From: a virus
Strand: one strand, 5' to 3'
Length of the DNA: 57,464 nt
IMG/VR virus record: IMGVR_UViG_3300017917_004798
Location: 1-57,464 of that record
Part shown: positions 50,901 to 57,464 of the stretch, in pieces
How the letters are laid out: each line of letters opens with the position of its first letter
Numbering within the stretch: the first letter of the stretch is position 1
The notes under the pieces: model-generated
Told to the model about the DNA's origin: nothing
Seen by the model: the letters and a program-made list of their open reading frames with translations, nothing else
The model's database searches: none
Position numbers and translations under genes: made by a program

Positions 50901-51389
50901 TCAGTAGTTCAACACACAATAATCTGGTTGAACGGTCATGGAAATGTTTACAGCAACACCATCATCATCAAAGCTATAATCGCCAAAGCTGGCTTCTGTG
51001 ATGAGGGCACCTTTAACTACCCATTCTGAAACGATATCACCAACTGGGCCTATGATATTGAATGTTAGATCTTTCTTGTAGAAATCAGAGTAACCATCTC
51101 TACCAGTTACTGATTCGTGGTGTAAACGAACCCATTCCATTACTGCTTGTGCTCCACTTGGGGTAATTGGATCAAATAGAGTAAATTGAATTGGTCCCCA
51201 TGTAGTTTTTCCTTTTACAAAACGTTGAACGTTAATGTGGTTAAGAGCAACTGCGGTTTGTGATAGTGTTACAGCACCCATTCCTTTAACCATATATGAT
51301 GGAATACCATCAATGTATAGGATGAAGCGGTTGGTTTGTTTTGGTTCAAAAGCCGTATAGAATATTTCATTCGGGTCTAGAATTGCCAT
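50901..51389 (-). CDS. 19: Tail tube protein, gp19-like
   Basis: This 162-aa protein (T4 gp19 is 163 aa) has NRFILYIDGIPSYMVKG, the segment WGPIQFTLFDPITPSGAQAVMEW and GYSDFYKKDLTFNIIGPVGD, then the closing strand VNISMTVQPDYCVL. It stacks in hexameric rings inside the contractile sheath. An ATATTTATAA box lies about 35 bases upstream. It sits next to the sheath genes as in T4, with two endonuclease genes between. Confidence 0.92.
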   Translation of the reverse strand: MAILDPNEIFYTAFEPKQTNRFILYIDGIPSYMVKGMGAVTLSQTAVALNHINVQRFVKGKTTWGPIQFTLFDPITPSGAQAVMEWVRLHHESVTGRDGYSDFYKKDLTFNIIGPVGDIVSEWVVKGALITEASFGDYSFDDDGVAVNISMTVQPDYCVLNY

Positions 51390-51423
51390 GTTGTGTTTGG
51401 TTTTTTAAGTTAAATTAATTTTA

Positions 51424-51433
51424 TTATAAATAT
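51424..51433 (-). promoter_or_regulatory. ATATTTATAA box for the tail tube gene
   Basis: Minus-strand ATATTTATAATAAAA, 34 bases before the ATG at 51389, back to back with a plus-strand copy at 51465. Confidence 0.55.
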
Positions 51434-51463
51434 AGAATATTTGCATATTTCCCTTTTCTTTGC

Positions 51464-51473
51464 TATATTTATC
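51464..51473 (+). promoter_or_regulatory. Plus-strand TATATTTATC box
   Basis: ATATTTATCAACG on the plus strand, 27 bases before the ATG at 51500. It is the only copy pointing right and precedes the only convincing plus-strand gene, which supports the box having a direction. Confidence 0.4.
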
Positions 51474-51499
51474 AACGTAACATCATTTAAACCAAAACA

Positions 51500-52984
51500 A
51501 TGGGAAGAAAACCAGGCATACAAGTAGACAACATATGTAAAAATTGTGATATAACATTCAAATCAATTCCATCACTTCAAAGAGATTTTTGCACAAATAA
51601 ATGTGCGCAACAATATAAAGGAAAAGACAAATCATGGTTGGATAAAAGAAAACAAACATGTTTAGATAAATATGGCACAGAAATCGCATTCAAATCAGAA
51701 GAAGTACAGAAAAAATACAAGGAGAATTTGGTAAAAAAATATGGGGTAGATAACCCTTTCTATTTAAAGGAAACAAGAGATAAGGCCAGAAAGACCATGA
51801 AGGAAAGGTATGGATATGAAACCGCAGCTAGTAACCCCGATATAAAGAAAAAGATATCGAATTCGTTAAAGGGTAGAGAATTACCTAGAGAAAATTTTGT
51901 AGATATCAAATATGAAAAAATAGTTCATTATTGCAATGAAGTGGGTTTGGAGCCCATGTTTGATAAAGAATATATGATTGAAAATAAATTAAACCATCAA
52001 TTCAAAAATAGGTTTAGTTTTAAATGTATAAAATGTGGAGAAGTTACATCAGTTCATTTAAGTAATGGATATCTTCCCATGTGTAAATGTTCAAACTATA
52101 AAGGGTATTCGTTGGTGGAGGAAGAAATCATAAAATTTCTATATGAATTTATGGATAAAGAAGATATACTACTAAATAGGAGAGATATATTACCAAATAG
52201 AATGGAAATTGACATATATATTCCTAAATTAAACCTGGCTATAGAGGTGAATGGTGTGTATTGGCATTCAGAATCTATGGGGAAATATAGGGACTATCAC
52301 CTATATAAAACAAATAAATGTTTAGATAAGGGAATACAGTTGGTTCATATACTGGATTATGAATGGTTGTTCAAGAAGCCCATAGTGCAATCTATCTTGC
52401 AAAACAAAATAGGGGAAAACAAGAATAGAGTATATGCTAGGAAATGTGTTATATCTCAAATATATGATACAAGCATTGTCAAACAATTTCTTAATGAAAA
52501 TCACATTCAAGGATATACCCATTCATCAACCAATATTGGTTTATATTTTAATGGGGAGTTGGTGTCTTTAATGACATTTGGAAAAAATCGATTTAAAAAA
52601 GATTCAAATGAATATGAAATGGTACGTTTCTGTAATAAATTGAATACCAATGTTGTAGGGGCGTCTTCCAAACTATTAAAATACTTTGAAATAAATATAA
52701 ATACAAATAACCTAGATATAATAAGTTTTTCCGATAGAAGGTTTTTTGATGGAAATACATATAAACTATTGGGGTTTGAATTCGATAAGAATACATCCCC
52801 CTCTTACATATATTGGAAAAACAATAAAATTAAAAACCGAATGTCTTGCCAAAAACATAAATTAAGTAAAATATTGGAAATATTCGATAAGAATATATCA
52901 GAATATGAAAATATGAAAGCTAATGGGTGGAGGAGAGTTTGGGACTGTGGAAATACCAAATGGATAAAAAAAGGGAGCAAATAG
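51500..52984 (+). CDS. Hef-like homing endonuclease on the plus strand
   Basis: This 494-aa protein is the only convincing gene on this strand. The N-terminus has zinc cysteines (CKNCDITF, then DFCTNKCAQQY) and NUMOD-like repeats (KTMKERYGYETAASNPDIKKK). The nuclease core has NRMEIDIYIPKLNLAIEVNGVYWHSE and GIQLVHILDYEW. The C-terminal 200 residues (ARKCVISQIYDTSIVKQFLN, NIGLYFNGELVSLMTFGKNR) match the extended domain of Hef-type phage homing nucleases. It is inserted between tail tube and sheath, convergent with the GIY-YIG gene downstream. Confidence 0.88.
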   Translation: MGRKPGIQVDNICKNCDITFKSIPSLQRDFCTNKCAQQYKGKDKSWLDKRKQTCLDKYGTEIAFKSEEVQKKYKENLVKKYGVDNPFYLKETRDKARKTMKERYGYETAASNPDIKKKISNSLKGRELPRENFVDIKYEKIVHYCNEVGLEPMFDKEYMIENKLNHQFKNRFSFKCIKCGEVTSVHLSNGYLPMCKCSNYKGYSLVEEEIIKFLYEFMDKEDILLNRRDILPNRMEIDIYIPKLNLAIEVNGVYWHSESMGKYRDYHLYKTNKCLDKGIQLVHILDYEWLFKKPIVQSILQNKIGENKNRVYARKCVISQIYDTSIVKQFLNENHIQGYTHSSTNIGLYFNGELVSLMTFGKNRFKKDSNEYEMVRFCNKLNTNVVGASSKLLKYFEININTNNLDIISFSDRRFFDGNTYKLLGFEFDKNTSPSYIYWKNNKIKNRMSCQKHKLSKILEIFDKNISEYENMKANGWRRVWDCGNTKWIKKGSK

Positions 52985-52992
52985 CTCCCTTT
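52970..52992. terminator. Bidirectional terminator between convergent genes
   Basis: AAAGGGAGC and GCTCCCTTT form a perfect 9-bp stem with a 5-base loop; the endonuclease's TAG is in the loop. On the minus strand TTTTATCC follows, on the plus strand AATATTTAATTTTTC. It can serve both the plus-strand gene and the GIY-YIG gene. Confidence 0.8.
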
Positions 52993-53019
52993 AATATTTA
53001 ATTTTTCTATTTTTTACTT

Positions 53020-53730
53020 TTATCTATAAGTCCATACAAACCCATATGCTGTTTTAGATCGATTATTTAAACAACAACTTATATTAGCGGTTTTAAACTT
53101 AGAATTACTTTGTGCTGCTTCTTTTATACTTTTAAATTCTTGAATTATATTATTTTGTTTATCTAATTGCAATATTGGTTTATATTTTTTTTGGAAAAAT
53201 GAACTAGGTTGTTTTTTGCCTATTTTTCCTTGTCTTATTTTTTCACAATGTTCCTTAGATAATTTAACTCCAGATTTTATTTTACTTATTTTATTTCCAA
53301 ATCCTTTTGGTTTAGGTTTACCTGAATTGGCTTTTTTTAATTTTTCTTTTCGTTCTTGGTTTTGGGATATTTTATCTTTAGTTTCTTGGGATATTATTTT
53401 CCCTTTATTAGATTCTGATATTTTTTTGATTACGTGGTTATATTTTTCAGGGTTTAATTCTTTATTATACCATCCTGAGGTTTGGCTTCTGATATTGTAA
53501 TAATCTGCAGATTTAGCGGCATTAAAAAAATCAATCCAATATTCTTCTCGTTCTCCTAGGGTATCTTTAGTACAATATTCTAAAATATCTTTTTTAAAAT
53601 TTTCTTTGCCATATTTTTTAATATCTTCTAAAAGTAGAGATCCAGAACCTAAATAGTCAGGATTATTAAAAGAATCCTTCCCTATATATTTTTTTCCGTT
53701 TATTAAATTTTTTGTAATGTATATTACCAT
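53020..53730 (-). CDS. GIY-YIG homing endonuclease next to the tail sheath
   Basis: This 236-aa protein begins VIYITKNLINGKKYIGKDSF, a GIY-YIG core with an Ile in place of Gly and the Glu in LGEREEYWI. NUMOD3-like segments (SQETKDKISQNQERKEKL, SKEHCEKIRQGKIGKK) and a C-terminal NUMOD1-like part (KPILQLDKQNNIIQEFKSIK, then EAAQSNSKFKTANISCCL) follow. It sits downstream of the first sheath gene with its own box-in-hairpin signal. Confidence 0.9.
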   Translation of the reverse strand: MVIYITKNLINGKKYIGKDSFNNPDYLGSGSLLLEDIKKYGKENFKKDILEYCTKDTLGEREEYWIDFFNAAKSADYYNIRSQTSGWYNKELNPEKYNHVIKKISESNKGKIISQETKDKISQNQERKEKLKKANSGKPKPKGFGNKISKIKSGVKLSKEHCEKIRQGKIGKKQPSSFFQKKYKPILQLDKQNNIIQEFKSIKEAAQSNSKFKTANISCCLNNRSKTAYGFVWTYR

Positions 53731-53734
53731 AAAA

Positions 53735-53774
53735 ATATCCCTTTGTTTTTATTATAAATATTACAAAGGGATAT
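53735..53774 (-). terminator. Terminator hairpin with a promoter-like box in its loop
   Basis: ATATCCCTTTGT (53735-53746) and ACAAAGGGATAT (53763-53774) form a perfect 12-bp stem. The 16-base loop contains AATATTTATAATAAAA (minus strand), and TTTTATGG follows into the next gene's ATG. Same arrangement as 50827-50860 with a different stem sequence. Confidence 0.75.
53752..53761 (-). promoter_or_regulatory. ATATTTATAA box inside hairpin loop
   Basis: The core motif lies in the loop of the 12-bp hairpin, 21 bases before the GIY-YIG ATG at 53730. Confidence 0.5.
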
Positions 53775-53817
53775 AAAAATTAATTTTTTACCTAAAGGAA
53801 CTACCCTAAATATACAT

Positions 53818-55515
53818 TTAAATAAAAGTTGCCCCTGTAGGAAGCAAGATAAAATCAAGTGCTATAAATTCTGCTGTGCGTGATGGTTGAACGTAAATTT
53901 GGCCAATCAATTGATTTCTATCAATCACATCAGGTGTATTGTTTGTTTCATCCATAATTACTTTAAACGCATATAAACCTTGTTTCTGTTGAATTGTGGT
54001 TAGGTATGGGTTTACACGAGATAGGAAGTTATTACGCGTTGTAATTGTGTTTTGTTCGAACACTAGTGTATCTGCAATTTGAGAGATATATGATTTTAGT
54101 TCAATCATTAATCGTCGTACATTAATTCTATCTAGAGCAGAAGCACCTTTTTGCAATGTTTTCTGTCCAAATACAGATACTCCAGTTCGAGGGAATGTTG
54201 CAATTGGGTTGATGTTGTTTGTATAAAGGTTGTCTCTATCTGCTTGGGATAATTTTGATTTAGCAGATAATACTGAAGATAATCCACCACGATTAATTCC
54301 CGCTGGTGCGAACCATGGAGCAGATACTTTATCGTTGTATGCGTATACTCCTGGAATTAATGTTGAAGCTGGTACCCAAACTTGTCTTCCTGTTCCTGGG
54401 TCCACTATACGAACCCAAGGCCAGTATGTTGAGGCATATGAAGTGTCTCGGCTTGTTGCTTGTGTTATTGCATCTGCTAGTACTCCATCATAATCTACCA
54501 TATCTACTACATATAAATTGTCTCCTCTATTTGTAGTGTTTGTGATAATGGTTGATATTATTGCTGTGTGATGTTCGTTGATTAATCCAGGTGTAGATAG
54601 GATGTTGAATTGGTAAGCATCTTTGTTGGATAATGCTGTAACCATGTTAGTGTAGTTTCCTGCTACCAATCCTTGGGTGTTTGATGAGTTAATTGCCTCG
54701 TAGAAATTAGCTCCACCTTTTATAGTACCGGTTGCACCACCAAATGAACCTGATCCATCTACCGGGATTGATGCTGTATATGCTGCAACTGGTAATCCGT
54801 TATTATCTAGATAATTTGGGGTTGGTGTTACGTTTTTAACACGAATGTAGCGTGATTGGTTGGCAAATGATCCTGTTGTAACTTCAACTTGGCTAGTTGC
54901 TGAATTGTATTCTACTACTTGGTCTCCAATTACTTTGGAAATATAGCGAGATGAGAATGGATCCAAGCTAACGTTGTTCCATGACTCTAGTATAATTTTG
55001 TTACTTGTTTTGTCATCTCCTCTTCTAACCAATACATTGAATGTACCTGATCCAGTATTTGAGTTGGTGATTTCCCATCTAACGTTATCTGCTGAGCCGG
55101 ATACGAGTGAACCGGATACTTCAGCTCCACTGTTATTCATGATTACTCCCTCGGAAATTGTCTCTAGAGCAAATGATGATGAAGCAGCATTGATATAGTT
55201 TGAAATAACTGAACTGGTAGCAGAAGTAAATGATCCTGTTACAACACGAGCAACAATTAGGGATGTACCTCCATTTTGGAAGTAATTATATGCTGAAATA
55301 GATGTTAGGTATGAGTATGTATTGCTACCGCTTATTAATACATCTCCAAATCTATTTACATAATCTGCGTATGAGGTAACTAATGTAGGAACTTCAACTG
55401 GTCCTTTAACTGTAGGTCCGATAATAGCTGCACCTGCTTGTACCGGTTGTCCAGTTAAAAACGTGTTGTCTATTTCACTAGTTGTTACTCCAGGGGATAC
55501 TGAAAAATTTGCCAT
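53818..55515 (-). CDS. 18: Tail sheath protein, gp18-like, copy 1
   Basis: This 565-aa protein starts SVSPGVTTSEIDNTFLTGQP, then PVQAGAAIIGPTVKGPVEVP, typical of T4-type sheaths. TYSYLTSISAYNYFQNGG and the C-terminal block NINPIATFPRTGVSVFGQKT, ALDRINVRRLMIELKSYI, QIYVQPSRTAEFIALDFI form the conserved core. It polymerises around the tube and contracts. It is a close paralog of the gene immediately upstream. Confidence 0.95.
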   Translation of the reverse strand: MANFSVSPGVTTSEIDNTFLTGQPVQAGAAIIGPTVKGPVEVPTLVTSYADYVNRFGDVLISGSNTYSYLTSISAYNYFQNGGTSLIVARVVTGSFTSATSSVISNYINAASSSFALETISEGVIMNNSGAEVSGSLVSGSADNVRWEITNSNTGSGTFNVLVRRGDDKTSNKIILESWNNVSLDPFSSRYISKVIGDQVVEYNSATSQVEVTTGSFANQSRYIRVKNVTPTPNYLDNNGLPVAAYTASIPVDGSGSFGGATGTIKGGANFYEAINSSNTQGLVAGNYTNMVTALSNKDAYQFNILSTPGLINEHHTAIISTIITNTTNRGDNLYVVDMVDYDGVLADAITQATSRDTSYASTYWPWVRIVDPGTGRQVWVPASTLIPGVYAYNDKVSAPWFAPAGINRGGLSSVLSAKSKLSQADRDNLYTNNINPIATFPRTGVSVFGQKTLQKGASALDRINVRRLMIELKSYISQIADTLVFEQNTITTRNNFLSRVNPYLTTIQQKQGLYAFKVIMDETNNTPDVIDRNQLIGQIYVQPSRTAEFIALDFILLPTGATFI

Positions 55516-55539
55516 TTTTTAATTGGGTATTTTATTTTG

Positions 55540-55554
55540 TTTATAAATATTAAT
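55540..55554 (-). promoter_or_regulatory. ATATTTATAA box (late-type promoter candidate)
   Basis: Minus-strand AATATTTATAAACAAAATA about 25 bases upstream of the sheath copy 1 ATG at 55515, giving each sheath gene its own signal. Confidence 0.5.
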
Positions 55555-55574
55555 AGTTTATTCAAAAATCTATC

Positions 55575-57299
55575 CTATTCAAAAGAAACTCCAGTTGAAG
55601 TTACATTAAATGTAAGATAAATGAATTCAGCTGTTTTAGTTGGTTGCAAATATATAGCACCTACCAATTGATTGTTGTCAATTACTGTTGGTGTATTGTT
55701 TGTCTCGTCCATTACCACTCTAAATGAAGTCAATCCTTGTCTCTGTTGAACGGATGACAAATATGGATTCACTTGTAGCAAGAAATTGTTGCGAGTCGCT
55801 GTGGTGTTTTGTTCAAACACCAACGTGTCTGCAACTTGTGTGATATAGTTCTTGAGTTCAATTAATAAACGACGAACATTTACACGATCGAGTGCACTTG
55901 CTTTTTTCTGTAGTGTTTTCTGGCCAAATACTACTACTCCTGTGTTGGGGAATGTAGCAATTGGGTTAATGTTTGCCTCGTATAGTGTGTCTCTATTTGT
56001 TTGCGTTAAATATCTTTCCGCCATTATTGCATTTGATATTACTCCTCGGTTTGTTCCAGCTGGGGCATACCATGGTTCTGCTGCATTATCGTTAAATGCA
56101 TATACACCTGGGATCATGGTTGATGCAGGTACCCAAACTTGTTGTCCTGTTCCTGGATCAATTGTGCGAAGCCATGGCCAATATGCAGCAGCATATGATG
56201 AATCTAGTTTGGATCCTTCACTAGCCGCTGAGGATATCTGTTGTCCGTAATGGATTGGATCAAGAATTACCATTGAATTTCCATTATCCGAACATATAGA
56301 ATTCAACAATGCTAATGTACTGTAATGGTAATTGAGGGTCAATCCTGGAGTGGTGATGAAATTGAAGCGGTAAGCATCCTTGTTGGATAGCAAATATATA
56401 GATTCTGTGTATTCAGATGCTGGGATACCTTGTGGTAGAGCTGAATTTATGTCCTCGTAATATGCTCCCACACCCGCAGGTAGGTTGGATCCTACTGCTG
56501 CTCCAAATGTTCCACTAGCTGCTACCGGAATGGATGAAGTATATTGTGGTTTTGCGTTACCTAGGTTATCTAGATAATTTGGTGTGGTAATGTTTACTTG
56601 CTTTACTCTAACGTACGCTGAGTTGTTTTTGTAGCTACCTGAAAGCTGAACGTATGTGTCTGAAGGTCCACCGTTAACTATGTTTTCCTTTTGGTTACCG
56701 ATTACTTTCTCAATGTAGTTTGGTGAGAATGGATCGAGCGATAGTGGCCCCCATGACTCTAAAACTGAGGGTGAATTTGTTGTATCATTTCCTTGACGAA
56801 TGATCAAGTTAAATGTACCAGAGGATGTATTTGGGGAAACAATTTGCCATCTGAAGTTATCCGCTGAACCAGATACGAGTGAGCCAGATATTTCAGTTCC
56901 AGTGCTATTCATTATTGCTCCCTCAGATAGTGTCTCTAAAACAAATACGTTGGTTGGGGTAGGCGATACTGAGTTGGGTATTTGGGATGAAGTAGCGGGT
57001 AGCCAATTTGAGCTTCCACTTACTACTCTAGTTACCAATAGTGAAACACCACCATTCTGGAAATAATTGTATGCTGAAATAGAGGTAAAGTATGAATATG
57101 TTTGGGAACCGCTGATGAATGTGGTTCCGAATTTGTTTACATATTCGCTATATGTAGTAACTAAAGTAGGAATACCTACAGGGCCTTTAACAGCTGGTCC
57201 AATTATTGCTGCTCCCGCTTGTACAGGTTGTTGGGTTACAAACGATTGATCGTTCTCTATGGCTAGAACTCCGGGGGATATTAATACTTCTTCTGGCAT
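55575..57299 (-). CDS. 18: Tail sheath protein, gp18-like, copy 2
   Basis: This 574-aa protein is colinear with copy 1: VLISPGVLAIENDQSFVTQQ, PVQAGAAIIGPAVKGPVGIP, TYSYFTSISAYNYFQNGG and the C-terminal NINPIATFPNTGVVVFGQKT, ALDRVNVRRLLIELKNYI, GAIYLQPTKTAEFIYLTF. The ends are highly alike while the middle 150-300 region differs most, where the exposed domains lie in T4 gp18. It may co-assemble with copy 1 or serve as an alternative sheath. Confidence 0.95.
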   Translation of the reverse strand: MPEEVLISPGVLAIENDQSFVTQQPVQAGAAIIGPAVKGPVGIPTLVTTYSEYVNKFGTTFISGSQTYSYFTSISAYNYFQNGGVSLLVTRVVSGSSNWLPATSSQIPNSVSPTPTNVFVLETLSEGAIMNSTGTEISGSLVSGSADNFRWQIVSPNTSSGTFNLIIRQGNDTTNSPSVLESWGPLSLDPFSPNYIEKVIGNQKENIVNGGPSDTYVQLSGSYKNNSAYVRVKQVNITTPNYLDNLGNAKPQYTSSIPVAASGTFGAAVGSNLPAGVGAYYEDINSALPQGIPASEYTESIYLLSNKDAYRFNFITTPGLTLNYHYSTLALLNSICSDNGNSMVILDPIHYGQQISSAASEGSKLDSSYAAAYWPWLRTIDPGTGQQVWVPASTMIPGVYAFNDNAAEPWYAPAGTNRGVISNAIMAERYLTQTNRDTLYEANINPIATFPNTGVVVFGQKTLQKKASALDRVNVRRLLIELKNYITQVADTLVFEQNTTATRNNFLLQVNPYLSSVQQRQGLTSFRVVMDETNNTPTVIDNNQLVGAIYLQPTKTAEFIYLTFNVTSTGVSFE

Positions 57300-57306
57300 G
57301 TGTTTT

Positions 57307-57317
57307 TGTTATAAATA
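57307..57317 (-). promoter_or_regulatory. ATATTTATAA box (late-type promoter candidate)
   Basis: Minus-strand ATATTTATAACAAAAAC about 10 bases before the sheath copy 2 ATG; its first bases overlap the TAA of the upstream gene. Confidence 0.5.
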
Positions 57318-57464
57318 TTATGGGGCTGGTGTAATTTCGCCTGTTTGTGGGTTGAGGGTGATTTTTCCGTATTTGGTGAATATGGCTTGGTTAAAGTCAG
57401 ATTCCTTTTGGGATAGCTCTTGAAGGAATGCTTTGGCTCTTTCCCTTCTTTCCTCTAGTTGTAA
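57318..57464 (-). CDS. Unknown phage protein, C-terminal end only
   Basis: The last 48 codons of a gene entering from the right edge, ending at TAA 57318. A charged helix (LEERRERAKAFLQELSQKE) is followed by IFTKYGKITLNPQTGEITP. The KYGxGxxxPxTGExxP ending is familiar from short hypothetical proteins beside the sheath genes of T4-like marine phages. Function unknown; the start lies outside the window. Confidence 0.65.
   Translation of the reverse strand, partial: LQLEERRERAKAFLQELSQKESDFNQAIFTKYGKITLNPQTGEITPAP

Noticed and set aside
18096-57317. TATAAATA on the plus strand as ordinary T4 late promoters
   Set aside because: Read that way they would drive antisense RNA away from the genes; position and the plus-strand copy at 51464 favour the opposite orientation.

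Overview
This window is a segment of a large, AT-rich contractile-tailed (T4-like) bacteriophage genome. Three things show this. There is a T4-type replication set: clamp loader gp44/gp62, sliding clamp gp45, family B polymerase gp43, helicase gp41, RecA-like UvsX, single-strand binding protein gp32 and a 5' nuclease. There is also a tail module with two sheaths, a tube, a tape measure, gp26-, gp51- and gp53-like proteins and a lysozyme-bearing hub. Finally, genes are packed tightly with many ATGA stop/start overlaps. Nearly everything is transcribed leftward on the minus strand. A small protein at 22035-22412 (start MKASELRIGNYV, tail KYVHQLQNLYFALTGEE) resembles families I know mainly from Bacteroidota and their phages, so the host is probably a flavobacterium-like bacterium (inference).

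Layout from right to left, in the direction of transcription. At 57464-39434 is the late tail module: the end of an unknown gene, two tandem paralogous tail sheaths, tail tube, gp26-like protein, gp51-like protein, tape measure, a large baseplate-type protein, a gp53-like wedge and a 1060-aa hub with a C-terminal tail lysozyme. Five homing endonucleases are scattered through it, one of them the only convincing plus-strand gene. At 39430-31953 lie an unknown probable structural protein, a reduced family A polymerase-like protein, gp32, UvsX, the 5' nuclease and gp41. At 31949-26793 are the ribonucleotide reductase subunits nrdB and nrdA, separated by two HNH endonucleases, a deoxyribosyltransferase-like protein and a possible ADP-ribosyltransferase-like protein. 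At 26754-22674 is a lysis region: holin-like protein, lysozyme, M15 peptidase, a membrane protein and an exported transglycosylase. At 21187-13760 is a 7-deazaguanine cluster: a TGT/DpdA-like transglycosylase, queC, two queD-like genes, queE and folE2. At 13600-12196 are a phosphoribosyltransferase and a MazG-like protein. At 12175-1 are gp43 (split in two by a homing endonuclease), gp45, groES and groEL, gp44 and gp62, several unknown genes and a RecB-like nuclease cut by the window edge.

Together the genes make deoxynucleotides (NrdAB, thioredoxin, MazG-like), replicate DNA with a T4-type replisome, and probably replace guanine in phage DNA with a preQ0-type 7-deazaguanine: FolE2, QueD, QueE and QueC make the base and the DpdA-like protein inserts it. 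The phage also carries its own complete GroEL/GroES pair. Ten intact homing endonucleases sit beside or inside core genes.

Two recurring intergenic signals are visible. One is a GTATATT heptamer upstream of replication and accessory genes. The other is an ATATTTATAA core upstream of tail genes and most homing endonucleases, twice lying in the loop of a perfect terminator-like hairpin. The most noteworthy items are the DNA-modification cluster with one queD paralog lacking catalytic residues, the leader shared by three unlinked proteins (one ADP-ribosyltransferase-like), the promoter-like motif in hairpin loops, the reduced PolA-like protein and the GroEL/ES pair. I saw no tRNA, CRISPR array or insertion sequence.
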